From assembly GCA_973895155.1 (NCBI GenBank), contig OZ316896.1, forward strand, positions 10,044,001-10,108,000: a DNA stretch of 64,000 bases. Direction: 5' to 3'. The first letter of the stretch is position 1. The number at the start of each line of letters is the position of its first letter. Below the pieces are notes generated by a model, which searched no databases, was not told where the DNA came from, and saw only the letters and a list, made by a program, of their open reading frames with translations. This DNA is from Marsupella aquatica (lineage: Eukaryota > Marchantiophyta). The position numbers and the translations under genes were made by a program. This document shows positions 13,224 to 26,300 of this stretch, one piece after another.

Positions 13224-14360
13224 CTAATCCCACTCATAGTGAGTAAATAACTCATCCCCTGAGTTAATGGTCCTTGTTGCTACAACTAGGCAATGGTCAT
13301 GATGATATGTCTGGCCATAAGGTGCTGGCGGAGGACCCTCAATGAAAACCCACTCACAATTTTGCCTACGCTTAGGGCGAGTCCCCACAGTACTGTTTAT
13401 GAAACCAGCAATATTCCCAGTCCGTATGGGGTCCCCATCTATGACACGCTACTCACTATACCTTCTAGTGTTTCCATCAAAAGTATCCATGTCCAATGCA
13501 TAAGTCTTCCACTCAGGGTGTTGTGCAAGGATCATGTTCCAATGTCTTCTCTTGTAGATGGGTCCACCATAAGGAAACAAAGTAGGCCCCTCTCGGCCGC
13601 GTCCACCTCTACCACTCTCGGCATCCACAATGATGTCCTCACAGGCAAAAACTCCATAGCCATGTCTATCCCCAAGTGTGGAAGGTTTGATAACCCAACG
13701 TCTACCCCAAACCTCTACCTCCGCACCGTAGGAAAGCTGTTGTGGCAAACCAAGAGTCTCAGGATCCCAGTCCTTGATGATAGGGACACATCTGCCAATG
13801 AACTCACAATCACCCCACCGACCCGTAACCACTGCCTTGTACAAATCAGTATCCCCTCGGGCCAGCCTCTTGGAACGCTTTCTCCCTCTTGGGACAATAG
13901 CCTCAACCCCAACTTCCCTAGGACTGGTGGGCCTTGCCGCTAGACCCAAGGCTTTTGAGAATGCATTGCCTATAGCATCTAGAACACCTTGTGATGGGAC
14001 ATAGGGTGCTTGTGCCGCAGGTCTAGGCCTATTGGATACCTATTCCACCGAAACCAAAACAAACAAAAGTAGGTGTGAAATTGCAAACCTTAAACCATTG
14101 AGTAATGGGAATAGGGTAGGAAAACTAAGGCATAACACTTACCATATGAGATGAAGAAGCCCCTGCCGTATGACGTCATCTCAATATTGGGCACATATGT
14201 AAGATTTTTGGGAAACCTGACCCACACATCTGGAACATTCACAAAGTTGACGGGGTGGACCGCGAGGAGGAGGTGCGGTCGTGTGATGTTGAGGTGGAGG
14301 TGGTGTATCTTCATCAGAGGAGGACGAGTCTGTGGTGGAGATTTCAGAAGATGAAGACAT
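13224..14360 (-). pseudogene. SET-domain protein carried in the CACTA element
   Basis: Exon 1 (14360-14145) starts with a Ser/Asp-rich then Pro-rich leader, appears frameshifted within the Pro-rich stretch, and ends at a GTAAGT donor. Exon 2 (about 14041-13224) has a basic segment, then GDRHGYGVFACEDI (SET start, family pattern GxGVFAxxDI), LFPYGGPIY, GNIAGFINSTVG (the NHS-like cofactor motif), a CEW motif and finally SGDELFTHYEWD (the GEEL…Y motif). Known SET proteins transfer methyl groups to lysine, often on histones. One in-frame TAG (13449-13451) splits the domain. It lies directly upstream of the TNP2 gene on the same strand, so it could be its 5' part or a separate captured gene. Confidence 0.7.
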
Positions 14361-15029
14361 ATCCCCTGTAACAAGATATAATTAAAATGGGCATGTTATG
14401 ACCAAAACATACCACAAAATGATATAAATCAAAGTTCCCAAATAATGATGACAAGAAACCCAAACCAAAATGACCATAGCAATAAAAAAGGTACCTTTAT
14501 GAGACCCGGGCTCAGTAGTGCCAATAGCTCTTGTGGCTCTAAGATAATTAATGAACCCAATCTGAAAGTATGAGGGAAAAGCTGCAACCATTCCATGTAT
14601 ATGTAAGCACAATAATCTGGACCAGACAAGAACAAAAAACCCTATATACATGTCCCCTTTATACATAGTGGCAACCAAAAGTGTTAAGTACATGAAAGGA
14701 ACACTTTAGCCGATCATGCAATGTTTACCTTTCAGATGCCCGGGCTCTCACAATGCATATGCATTAGTATCAAATCATCAAAAAGTGCCGCACCCTGCAA
14801 GCTATCATATATTCCCCTCCTTTGTTAGCAAAACCCATGCCAATCCCCTTTTGATTCATAAACCCAATGAACCTCTCTTAAACCCAAAAGGCTGCAATAT
14901 AAATCTCATGAAACCTTGCTTTGTCTTATCCAAACCTTCAACCCCAAACCGCATCCTACCTATTAAACCTAAATCTGACTTACACACAAACCCAAACCTT
15001 TCTTCAACCCTAGAGACCTTTCTATTTAA

Positions 15030-15060
15030 AAACCCCAAACCCTAAAACCCTAAACCCAAA
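15030..15060. repeat. Interstitial telomere-like repeat
   Basis: AAACCCTAAAACCCTAAACC is a short run of the plant telomere unit inside the CACTA element. A second run, TAGGGTTTAGGGTTTAGG, lies at about 17736-17754. Confidence 0.7.
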
Positions 15061-15309
15061 CCTTACTTATTTCTTGTAAACCAAATCCCACACCTTTATT
15101 ATTTCTTCTAAACTAATGTAAACCCAAACCTTAGCTTAAACCAACACCATACATAACCCATTAACCTGAAATCTGCCTAACCCTTCAAACCCGCCTTCAA
15201 CTATTATCTAACACCCAAAACATGGCCAAAAAGCATTCCAAATATGAGTATAGAGGGGTCCACTTCACCTTTGAAAAAAACCCTTTCAAATGAAACCAAC
15301 ATTCCCCCA

Positions 15310-15570
15310 GGATGAGTTGCCAATGTCTTGCGAAGCCGCTTCCTTCGCAAATACCATCACAAATTAGAATTGAAGTTTGCGAAGCTACTGCTTTCGCAAG
15401 ACCTTCAGAAAAACAGAGCCCGAGAGCATTTCTGCGAGAGAGCGAAGGTGTTGCGAAGCCTTTCACGTCGCAATGGTTTCGCAAAATTGAGAAACTATAT
15501 GCGAAACAAGAAGAATCGCAACTTGCGAAACGGGTTGCTTCGCAAGTCTTTCCCGCTTGTACTTTTGCAC
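15310..15570. repeat. Internal CACTA repeat cluster upstream of the TnpA-like gene
   Basis: A dense cluster of TTGCGAAGC / GCTTCGCAA motifs lies far from either end, just upstream of the first ATG of the TnpA-like gene. It could serve as an autoregulatory binding site. Confidence 0.75.
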
Positions 15571-15653
15571 TCGGCCGCGGCGTACTCAGCGGCATTTGAC
15601 AAATTTCAAGCGTAGGGAGGGAGAAGGGAGCTCGCGCGCGCTCGGGGGGTGGC

Positions 15654-17630
15654 TTGGCTATGGATTCTAGTGGAGCAAATGGAGGTGATAGGGCAGGGGT
15701 GAGTGAGAGTGGCAATGGGAATGAAGGCAATGGGGAGCATGAGAGGAATCGATGGACCAATTTGATGGCTGAGCACCTCAATGCAGCACAGTTGAGCCAC
15801 TTAGATTTGACTACACCAACAGGGATTGCTTCTTTGAGTGCAATCCTTGGGCAAGCCTTGCAAACGGGAGTAGATGCAGGGAACATTGCAAGGGAGGAGG
15901 AGCAAAGGAGTGCAGCTCAACAGAAGGCAAGAGAGAAGAAGCGTAAGAAGGAGGAGAGGGCCAAGGCAGGAGTAGTCTCACCTGTTGCCCTAGAAAAGAA
16001 GAGGAGGAGAGAGGAACGAGATGAGATAAGAGCACAACGAGAGGAGCAGCGAAAGAAGGAGGAAGAGAGGAAGAAGCTGCCTATGATTGCCTTGATCGAA
16101 GGCATTCCTACTGAACTGGCCTACACCGGGGCAAAGAGCACTATCAGGCTTATGGTGCGCTCCAATTTTGCACGAGGAGTTGAGTGGGGGAAACTCAGCA
16201 AGGCAGACCAGAAGAAAGTAATGAGTCAAATCAAAGATTCATTTTGAAATGGAGCAGAGATTGATGAACAGTGGCTTGCAGATAGAATTTCCAATTCAAT
16301 GTCTCAAGCACGGTACCATGATAGGAAGAAGGTAACGGCCTACCTGGCAAACTTGGAGGAGTACAGAAATGTGAGGAGGCCACTGCAATTCACTGAGGAC
16401 GTGTGGAATGCCTTTTACAAAGTGGAGGTGCAGATGAGAGCTGCCAGGAACCTTCTCTTCTGGAAGGAGATGGAAGCCAAGGCACAGAAGGCCGGGAAGT
16501 CCGACCGAGAGCTCAAGGCAATGGCTGAGAAAGTGTCTCACATGCAGCACATTGTGGATGAAGTGGGTGCACCACCCCAAAAATTCATCCTTGCAGCTGA
16601 GCGAGTCAGCAAACGGCCCAAGACCACGCACAAGATGGGCCAAGGTGGACTTCCTGGCCTCAAAGCACACTTTGTGAGTGGGCCCTCTCCTCTCCTCCCC
16701 TGCTTCTGTTTCCTTGCTTTCAATTGCTATCCAAACCTGCAATGCCCCCCCTGCATACCTCTTGTTTCTTTCTTACGGCCTGCCTTGTACTTTAGGTCAC
16801 CCTGACACATTGCGTGCCTTAGAGATTTCTCGGAATTTTTTAAAAACAGAGTTTGCGAAGCTTTTGCGATGCGGGTTGCTTCGCAAATGTTTCGCAAAGT
16901 CTATCATGGCATTTTTTAAAGTTGTAAATGCGAAGCTATTGCGAAATAACTCGCTTCGCAAACTACTTCGCAAACAGCCAATTTATTTGAATTTGCGAAG
17001 TGGGGAGTTTCGCAAGTGTGTATTATGTTTTAAAAAAACCGCTAAGGGTTATTGAGCCCAGTTTTGTGTTAGGGGGCACCCTATTAGCACCTCCATGCAT
17101 TTTTCTTGGGTTTATAACATATTAACCTCAATCTATTTTGGTTTTGGAATGTTTGGTTGTGGTAGTATAAGAGGTACCGCAGGAAGATAACAGCAAAAGA
17201 GATGGAGATAGGAGTTGCGCATGGAGCCAAACATCTCTTTGACTTGGTTGACGCAGAGTTGGCGACTGTAAGTGCATGTATCCCCTTCAGTTTTTCCCAC
17301 CCAATCCACTTATCTTTTCATTCCGTAAACCTAAACCAATTTGGCGTTGTGTTGTGCAAACAGGATGATGAGGATGCCAGTGATACCAGCAGCACCGATG
17401 AGAACAATGAGGGGACCACGACAAAGGGGCCCAAGGTAGGAGGGAGTAGTGGATCTGGACCAGTAGGAGGAGTTTCCCAGCAGGAGGGGGAGGAAGAGGA
17501 TGAGGACGAGGACGAGGAGGAACCAGATGTGGAGGAGCAGCCAGCACCACCTCCTGTGCCACGTCCAGATCGTCGCAAGAGGGACAAGGGGAAGAGGCCG
17601 GCGACAAGGAGTAGGAGGACCCCATTCTAG
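15654..17630 (+). pseudogene. TnpA-like second gene of the CACTA element
   Basis: Exon 1 (15654 or 15660 to about 16675) encodes a Gly/Asn-rich leader, a highly charged coiled-coil (KKRKKEERAK, EEQRKKEEERKK) and a conserved C-terminal block with YHDRKKVTAYLANLEEYR. A TGA at 16245-16247 interrupts it. The exon ends at GTGAGT. Exon 2 (about 17170-17270) reads YRRKITAKEMEIGVAHGAKH. Exon 3 (17365-17630) is acidic and ends in a basic tail (KRPATRSRR). The position and charged coiled-coil fit the accessory DNA-binding gene of CACTA elements, but I do not recognise a named domain. The first intron contains a cluster of the subterminal motif. Confidence 0.6.
16845..17010. repeat. CACTA repeat cluster inside an intron
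   Basis: At least six TTGCGAAG / CTTCGCAA motifs lie in the first intron of the TnpA-like gene. Confidence 0.75.
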
Positions 17631-17879
17631 AGCTTGGTGGTGTAGTGCCTATGGGATGCCCATTTACTTAGTGTAGTATATAGTTTTGATATGGGTAGTC
17701 TTATAGGGACCTAGCTTGTCATATGACACCCATCTAGGGTTTAGGGTTTAGGAAACCCTAATTTTTGTGTACCTATCAATTTTCTATAAAGCAATTTTGA
17801 TTCAGACCTCATTCTCCGTGTTGGACAACAAGACCCCAACCATAATTTAAAACTCTAAATCTAAACCCTAGCCTCAAGA

Positions 17880-18300
17880 CATCTTGCGAAACCTATGCGA
17901 ACAACCCAATTCGCATATTTACCATATTGAAGGTATCGCAAACATTATGCAAACCACATACGTTCACAAAAATGCGAAGCCATGTTCATGGCATAACTAC
18001 CATTAACTTAATATCGCAAACCGATTACCAAACTTCTGGGATTGCAAATATTTAACTGCTTGATTATTATCGCAAGCCTCTCGCGACGCCCACAGAGTCG
18101 CTTAAATGTGAGTCCTTTGCGATTCTATTAGTGTCGCAAGTTGCGAAGGCGTTGCGAAGGTCTTGCAAAAGACCGGATGCGAACCTTTGGGCTTCGCAGT
18201 TTGCGATTCTATTGCGATGCGCGATACTTCGCAAAGGCGAGTTTTGTTTTTTGATTTCCTTTGTTGTTTGCGATGCTTTCAAGTTCGCAAAAGGTGTGGG
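17880..18300. repeat. CACTA right subterminal repeats
   Basis: Mixed-orientation TTTGCGA / TCGCAAA motifs mirror those at 8630-9090 and run up to the right end. Confidence 0.8.
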
Positions 18301-18313
18301 TAGTGTTGTAGTA

Positions 18314-19890
18314 AAAGTTCAATCAGCTTCCTGAGATTGGTTCTGAAGTTATCAAGGTACAGAAGGCTACTTTACTTATCCGAGCTGCTGATGAGAAGCT
18401 TCAAGACGAGTTGGAGCTTGCTCTGGAATTGATGAACCCAAGTCGTGGAGCCAGTCCACCAACTTGGGAGGAGATTGAGATTGCTGTGCTTAGGGTCAGC
18501 CAAAAGCATAGAAGAAAGAAGCTGAGTCATGAAGGTGCTCTACATGCGGTTGCACCTGTGACTTTTATGAGGAGAATGGAGAAAATAGAGTCAACAACTA
18601 GTAGGGGTGAGAAAAGCATGGACAAAATGGATGAGTTGTCTGAACTCATGAAAAATCTTACCATTCTTGCCACCCAAGCCTTCGAGCAGATGGGAGGAGG
18701 TGCATCAAGACCAGCGTCAAGAGGTGGTCCAGGAGCCGGGAGTTCCATTGGCGGAGCAAGGAGTTGGAATTGTATTTGGTGTGATAGTAAGGAGCACTCA
18801 AGGCGTGAATGTGGGGAGCTTTCTGTTGCTCTGAGAGAGAGAATAGTCAAGTTCATTGATCATGATGGCATAAGAAAGCTTGCTTATCATGGTTCAGGAG
18901 AGCTTATTCCAGTAAACACAAACAAGGGCGGTATGAAGGTGTTGGTGGAGAGAAGAATGACTGAACATCATACTTCAGCCATTGCAGCAGCTTTTGGAGA
19001 TCAGGATGAGCATGAAGCAGATGTTTACACCCTCTTTGGAAGTTCTTCGTCAACAGAGACAGACAAGAAGAGACTAGCAGAGTTTGTAAGGAGGAAGTCA
19101 GGTTGGAGTGATCCAGTGTTGATCTCTTCTTTCACTGCAGAAGTGGGATCTCTATGGGATTCTATGGTAGAGGAGAAACGAAAGTCGTCGGAACCTTTGG
19201 AAGAACGTGCCAAAGGAAAACAAAAGGTTGAGCCTGGACCCTCTATTTTGCAGCCATCATCAAGAGTCCCAACAAGGAGGAGTGTTCCATTTGAAGATAG
19301 AGGAAGTACAACAAAGGAGCCTACTTCGACTCCTTCATCCTCAAAGGAGATGGAAGTGGTAAAAAAAGAGAAGGTGGAAAAGAAAGGACCTGGTTGGGTC
19401 CTTGGAAGAGATGTTGAGCAGCACATTGCGTATGATCAAGTTGCTGAGAAGTTTTGGAAAGCAGAGGTGAGCGGAGTCACCAATGAGGAGTTTTTTGCTT
19501 GCATGAACTCCAAGGCTCAAGATGCATTACTTGTAAAGGTGAAACAAAAACGATTTTACAAGGAAGGACCTCATGCCTTGGGAATGGAGGTTTTTTTCTG
19601 ATGTTGATGAAGATGGAGAAGGTTCAATTGTTTCTCAAGCTAGTGTGGAGTGTGAAGTGTATCAAGTGAATGCGGAGAAGATCCCTAGACCACAGATGCT
19701 AGGGTCTTCAACAAAGGAAGTTCCTGAACCAAAGATGTCAGGAGTTGAGGTATTGGAGAGGTGGAAACCATTGGCGAAAGCAACAACAGGATTTGCAGTG
19801 ACCCAGGATATGGCAAAAATTAGTCGTGAAGAGGTGCTCAAGGCCTCACAAAGTGTGTGGGTCATTGTGCTTCAGCTATGAAGAATCCTG
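18314..19890 (+). pseudogene. Gypsy gag, C-terminal part with zinc knuckle
   Basis: The frame continues from 8606 with LPEIGSEVIKVQ. It contains a CCHC knuckle, CIWCDSKEHSRREC (Cx2Cx4Hx4C), for binding genomic RNA, then a long Ser/Lys-rich linker. A frame change near 19600 and others further on show decay. The part after the knuckle leads towards the protease. Confidence 0.8.
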
Positions 19891-19959
19891 ATTCAGGAGA
19901 CAACAAGGAGTCCATCTTGGAGCCGTTTTGGGCAAGAACTTGCTCAGTTGTGGAGGTAG

Positions 19960-20411
19960 AGCTTGTAGGAATGGAGGGCAAAGCTTGAGCATTGATTGAC
20001 ACAAGATCTGAGGTGAATCTAATGTCAAGAAGCATCTATGATCTTGGACAATGGATGATTGATTGTGATACTCAATGGTTTGTCAACTCAATCAATCGTT
20101 CAAAGAATATGCTTTGGGGAGGATGCCCTGGAGTATCAGTGAAAGTTGGTTATGTGATAGAACCAACTAACATCTTTGTGCATGATAGCTTGCCCTATGA
20201 TCTCATTCTAGGGCAGCCTTACATCACTCAAGCTCGAATGGAGTACAAGGTCCTACCAGATGACACTCATATGGCAAAGGTAAGGAGTCGGGATGAATTG
20301 CGGGTTATCCAATTTCCTGTAGTGAAACCTGGACATTGGAGGAATTGGAGGGAGTTGAGAGGACCTGAACCCAAGGAGGGAAATGAGGATTTCCGGAAGG
20401 CGTCTCGTTAA
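19960..20411 (+). pseudogene. Gypsy aspartic protease region
   Basis: The active-site motif reads IDTRSEVNLM (family DTGSEVNL; the Gly is Arg here), followed by LPYDLILGQPY, the typical downstream strand. A TGA stop at about 19987 lies just before the motif. The altered motif and the stop make it inactive. Confidence 0.8.
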
Positions 20412-22730
20412 GCAATGCGGGAAGGCGGGGCGCCATTGCCAATGACCCGCTGGTGACTTGGAATGTGAATAGTTTGTTGGCAAGCTCATTTGAAGGTGAA
20501 AGCTTGCATTGTCGAATTTCTTATGTGAAAGTGTGTGAAGCTACTAAAAAATTCAAAAAGAAAATTGCAAGGATTGAGGATACTATGCAAATACATGGAT
20601 TGCTAGAGGAAAGTGAAGAGATTGAAGGCCTTCTAGATGAAGAAGGAGTAGAAGTGTCTTTGAAAGAAATAATTGAAGGTCTTTCAGAGGGGAAAGCTCA
20701 TATGGAAATCAATCATGAGCTGTATGGCGAGTTGTTTCAATTTGTTGAGGTCAACACCAAGTACAAAACAGTGGAGAAGAAAGTGAGACCAGCAACAATT
20801 CCTTTACCTTTGGATGCTAGGGAGATTTTGGAGAAGGTAGGTAAAGAGACCATTCTTAGAGATCGGACTAAGATTGGCCACAAATTTACGAAGAAGACCC
20901 TTAATCAACTAAGGATTGGTGATGATGGGTTGCTGACAAAAGAAGAGAGAGAAGAGTTTCAGCAAATGATTGGTGAGCATGGTAAGGCTTTTGCCTTTTG
21001 TCCTGAAGAGATGGGATGTGTGGATCCTAGTGTTGTTACTTCTATGGTAATTTTTACTGTCCCGCATGTTCCTTGGACTTGAAACCCATTCCAGTGCCCA
21101 AGGCTTTGTTACCTAAATTTATTGATCTATTAAAGGAGAAGCTTTCCACTAGGATTTTGGAAAGAACAGATGCACCTTATTCTAATCGTTGGTTTACCAT
21201 TCGTAAGAAAAATGGTAAACTTAGATTTATTCAGGACATGCAACCACCTAACAAGGTTACTATTCGCAATACTAGAATAGGACCTATAGTAGATGAGTTT
21301 GCGGAAGAATTTGCTGGTAGAGCCATCTATTCATGTGGTGACCTCTATTCAGGCTATGATCAATTTCAGTTGGCTCAGAGTAGTAGAGATATCACCACTA
21401 TGAGGACACCTTTGGGGCTACTTCGCATGTGTACCTTGCCTCAAGGGGCAACCAACTCGGTGGCTCACATGCAGAATGCCATGAATAAGGTATTACACCG
21501 TTTCATTCCAGAGAAGACACAACCATTCCTTGATGATATGCCAATCAAGGGATGCTTGGAGGCAAAGAAAGATGAGACTATACATGAAGATGGCTTGCGA
21601 CAATTTGTATGGGAGCACATTCAAGATGTGAAAGCAATCTTGAAGAGGTTGATTGAGGTTGGGCTCACTCTTTCTGGTGAGAAATCTTCATTTGGGCTTC
21701 GTGAAGTCCTAATTGTAGGACAAATTTGTAGAGTTGATGGGAGGAAGCCAAATGGAGGAAAGGTAGATGCAATCAATCAGATGAAAGATTGTAGGACAAT
21801 TTCGGAGGTGCAAAGGTTCCTTGGCGCTTGCTTGTTCTATAGGATCTGGATTCCTCACTTTGCACATATTGCTGATCCTTTGTACGGATTATTGAGGAAG
21901 AATGTGCACTTTGTTTGGACAGAGGCACATAAGGAGGCTATGCAAAAGTTAAAGGAGACCTTACTTAGCCCCCTTGTTTTACGTCCCTTATGCTATGATG
22001 GAAGACCCATCATTGTCATTGTAGATTCAAGTCTTGATGCTGCTGGATGGGCGGTAGGGCAGGATGATGAGAAGGGGAGAAGATTTGCAGCAAGGTTTGG
22101 AGCTAAGATCTTTTCAGCAAGGCAAAGGCATTACCCTCAAATCAAGTGAGAGTTGTGGGGAGCAAGGATAGTCTTGTGTCAAGAAAAAGTCTACTTGATT
22201 GGAGCACAAGTCATTCTTGAGACTGATTGTTTACCACTTTTAGGGATGATTGCTAACTGTGATACTCCAAACATTGCTATGCTACGTTGGATAGCTTTTA
22301 TTAGGATGATCAACCCCAAGCTTTGACACATTGCTGGAAAAGATAATCCAGTAGCAGATATGCTTTCAAGTGCCCGCTATGATCAGAATGAAGAGGAGGC
22401 AGTTCAAGTGATGAATGGAGAGTTTGAGGTCTTAACATTTCGAGAGGAGCTCTATTCTGAAGAGTTGCTCTTGATTGGAAGGTACCTTAGTACTCTTCAA
22501 AGGCCTGTTGAAATGATAGAAGAGAAGTTTCAACAATTACGAAAGAAGGCTTACAAGTTCATGCTCAAGGATGGTGTTTTATGGAGAAGGTCTTTGAAGA
22601 AAGGACATGTTCCTTGTAGAGTTCTTGATACAGATGAAGAGAAGAAGAGAGTCTTATGGGATTCTCATGATGCTGTTGAAGCAGGACATCGAGGAGTTAG
22701 AGCTACCTATGAGCGGGTTCAAAGGTGGTA
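20411..22730 (+). pseudogene. Gypsy reverse transcriptase, RNase H and start of integrase
   Basis: The RT block has YSNRWFTIRKKNGKLRF, GDLYSGYDQFQL, LPQGATNSVAHMQN and the catalytic PFLDDMPIKG (LDD). RNase H starts near IVIVDSSLDAAGWAVG, with a TDC motif later and HIAGKDNPVADML. TGA stops at about 22147 and 22324 interrupt it. The integrase zinc finger begins near HDAVEAGHRG. The copia insertion splits the integrase at 22730. The protease-RT boundary also contains frame breaks. Confidence 0.85.
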
Positions 22731-23168
22731 TGTTGAGCATAGACGATGATCGCAACGACAAGCCCATGAACCATCCAATGCACAATAGTCGACACAAGAG
22801 ATACGTGGTTCACCTCCTTGAGGCTACGTCCACGGGAACACACAAGAGAGCTTTACTAAACTCTAAGCCCGTCGGCTATACCGAGTCTCCACACTGTAAG
22901 CTCTCCCTATCTCTCAAGTGGCTCCATAACAATGAGCCTTGGTTCTACCTCTCCAAGCACACGTGCCTCTTATGATATAGTGTGCTATTTAGTTAACCTA
23001 ACCACATTGTTGTACCTAATCACGTAGTTGTACCTAACCACATTGTTGTACCTAATCACGTAGTTGTACCTAACCACGTAGTTGTACCAAACCATGTTGT
23101 TGTACCAACCCACGTTGTTGTACCAACCACGTCATACCTAACCTAGGCATAAGAGTAAATACCCAACA
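22731..23168 (-). repeat. Copia 3' LTR
   Basis: The 438-bp LTR reads TGTTGGGTATTTACTC at its start on minus. It carries an internal tandem array of about 18 bp (TTGTACCTAACCACGTAG variants, 23010-23130). A polypurine tract (AAGGGGAAGAT on minus) abuts it at 23169-23179. Confidence 0.95.
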
Positions 23169-23358
23169 ATCTTCCCCTTGACTCTGGTCTAGGAGAGAGT
23201 AATACTGCCAATGTATATGATCCCTCAACGGGAAGTTCTGGACAAAAACCAAACCGGTTTCCTTCTCTAACTAGAGCAAACCAGAACTAAGCTGTAGCCT
23301 TATACATAGGAATGAGGAAGAGCATATATCAGTAATTACAATGAATGTTAAGAAAACT

Positions 23359-26300
23359 CTACTTGTGATGCAATTGCAAAACCTGCAATACGTCACGGTG
23401 TCTAGAGAAACTCTCCAAAGGAATCACTTTGGTAAATGCGTCAGCCGGGTTGAGTTTACCATCAATCTTGACTAGCTCAAACAAATTATCAGACACACCC
23501 TGCCTGATAAAATGGTACCTGACGTCAATGTGCTTCACTCTGCTGTCCATCACCTGGTTCACAACAAGGTGGAGCGCACTTTGACTATCACAATGAAGCT
23601 TCACATTCCCCTGTGGCAATCCCATTTCAGTGATAAGTCTATCCAACCAAATTGCTTCCTTTGCTGCTTCCGCAGCTGCAATATACTTCGCTTCTGTAGT
23701 AGACTGAGCAATACACTTCTGCAAAGTAGACCTCCAACTTATGCATCCACCACCAAGTGTGAACACGTATCCTGTTGTTGATCTCCTTCGGTCCAAATCT
23801 TGTCCATAGTCAGAATCTACATAGCCAATCAATGATCTAGCATTCTTTGAATTTGCATCAAATAAAAGACCATGATCCACGGTACCCTTCAAGTACCTGA
23901 TAATCCACTTCACTGCTTCCCAATGTACCTTCCCTGGATTTGACATGTACCTACTCACCTTGCCCATAGCCATGGCAAGATCAGGTCTAGTGCAAGTCAT
24001 CAAATATATGAGACTTCCCATTGCCTTATCATAAGGAACCTTTGACATCAGCCCCTTCTCTGTCGCATCTGTGGGACAAAAAGCTCATGATAATTTGAAG
24101 TGTGCAGCCAAAGGGGTACTTACTGGCTTGCTATCCCCCATGTTGAACCTAGCAATTACCTTCCTCGCATAACTGCTCTGTGTCAACCATAGCTTACTAG
24201 CCTCCAAGTCCCTAGTGATCTCCATACCCAAAATCCTCTTAGCTGGCCCTAGGTCCTTCATCTTTAAACTCTGCACTGAGCAGTGCCTTAAGCTTAACAA
24301 TCTCATACCTATTCTTGGCTGCAATAAGCATGTCATCCACATAAAGTACTAAAACAATGAACCCAAAGACAACATTCTTCACCGGTTTCAAATACACACA
24401 AGGGTCAAATACACTTCTGTGAAAACCTTGTGATCGAATCCAATCGTCAAACCGCTTGTTCCACTGTCTTGGTGACTGCTTCAACCCATACAAGGATTTC
24501 AACAATCTGCAAACCAATTCCTCCTGTCCTCTCTTCACAAAACCTAGCGGTTGTCTCATGAAGATCACCTCTTCCAATGTGCCATAGAGAAAAGCTGTGA
24601 CAACATCCATCTGATCTAGCAGCAGACCAAATATTACAACAAGTACACACAATAGTCGTATTGTAGAGTACTTAGCAACTGGTGAGAAGACCTCATTGTA
24701 ATCCACACCTTTCTCTTGTGTGAATCCCTTTGCTACCAACCTAGCCTTGTAGACCTTCGATCCACCTCCTATGGAATTATCCTTCAGCTTGTAAATCCAC
24801 TTGCTGTCCACCACTTGCTGACCCTTAGGCAGCTTAACAAGCTCCCAAGTTTTGTTGTCCTTTAGTGACTGCATCTCCATTTGCATTGCTGCAATCCACT
24901 TCTGCTTCTCCTTTGAAGCACTTGCCTCATGAAATGAAGAAGGTTCCCATTCTTCCAAAATTAACGCATCACCCTCATCATCAGCTGCAAAATCATCCTC
25001 TTGTAGTTGAGATGAATCAACCCACTGTCCATACCTTGGTGGAGCGCGTACAGTGCGACCAGATGCTCTTCTAGCCGATGACTCCGGTTGATCTGCGTGT
25101 GCTGGTACAATTTGAAGCTCAACAGCATCCACTTGCTGCTCACCAGCATCAACAAACTCCTCTGGTTCCTCTGGCACAGGAACCAGCTCCATAATTGGAG
25201 CAACTCCTTCTCTCCAGTCATGCACCTCATAACCAATCTCCCCCTCAACGAGATCCGGGATAGAAGATTTTCCTTTGTCAGTACGGGAGACCTGAGTATT
25301 CTCCCCCTCCTTCAATAATCTGGATTCATTGAAGGAAACATCCCTACTGACAACGAGCTTACAGGCAATAGGATCCCATAGCCTATAGGCTTTCACATCA
25401 CTCTGGTACCCAAGAAAAACACATTTCTTGGAGGTAGGATCCAACTTGGTCCTATTCTGCTTCGGTGTGAGAGCATATGCATCACTTCCAAAAACTACCA
25501 AGCCATGATAGTCTGCTTGCCGCTTATAGCGCATCTCAAACGGCGTTTTGAAATTGATAGCATTAGAAGGAGAAAGATTTACCAAATAAGCTGTGATATT
25601 GACAGCTTCTGCCCAAAATTCTTGTGGTAAACCTAATTGGCTCAACATATTCCGTGACCGCTCCAATAGTGTCCGATTGAGCCTCTCGGCGACACCATTC
25701 TGCTACGGAGTATAAACTGTGGTGAGATGGCGAGTTATCCCCTATTCTGAATAGTACTCTTCAAATTCTATTGAAGTGTACTCCCCGCCGTTGTTTGACC
25801 TCAGACTCTTCACCCTTGTATCCAAACACTTGATCGTGTTTCCAGTCTAATTCTCCACGTGGGCCTTCCACTTCTTAAAAATGGACAAGATATCAGACTT
25901 ATGTGTCATGAAATAAATCCACACAAATCTTGAGTAATCATCAATAAATGATACATAGTACAACTTTCCAGAGTGTGAGGGAGTCAGGGATGGACCCCAC
26001 ACGTCACTATGTATGTACTCAAGAACCGCTTTGGAATGATGAGTTCCAACACCAAAAGCACGACGATGCTGCTTTCCAAGAATGCAATGCTCACAAAACT
26101 CTAATTTACAAGATTGCAAATCAGAAATGAGTCCATTCTTCTGTAAGATAGCCAAACCCTTCTCACTCATGTGGCCTAGCCGTGAATGCCACAGTTGAGT
26201 CATCTCCTCGTGAGACTTGGTTACATTGGCCTCTTCACATACAGTATTGCCCTGTAACACATACAAATTCTTTTGTCTACTCCTCTTCAAAATCACTGTC

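Larger units (their letters stand above)
8607..18313 (-). mobile_element. CACTA (En/Spm) transposon carrying a SET-domain gene
   Basis: The left end starts CACTACAACA and the right end, read inward on minus, starts TACTACAACA. Both continue into CAC(C)TTTTGCGAA. The 3-bp target duplication is GAA at 8604-8606 and AAA at 18314-18316 (one mutated base). Removing the element restores an open gag frame (…FTK to …FNQLPEIG). Inside are a TNP2 transposase (minus), a SET-domain gene (minus) and a TnpA-like gene (plus). Clusters of GCGAAG-type subterminal repeats lie at both ends and also internally. Confidence 0.9.

Noticed and set aside
22607-22975. Gypsy-copia fusion frame
   Set aside because: It only reads across the junction of the copia LTR; the same LTR peptide occurs at 28832-29074.
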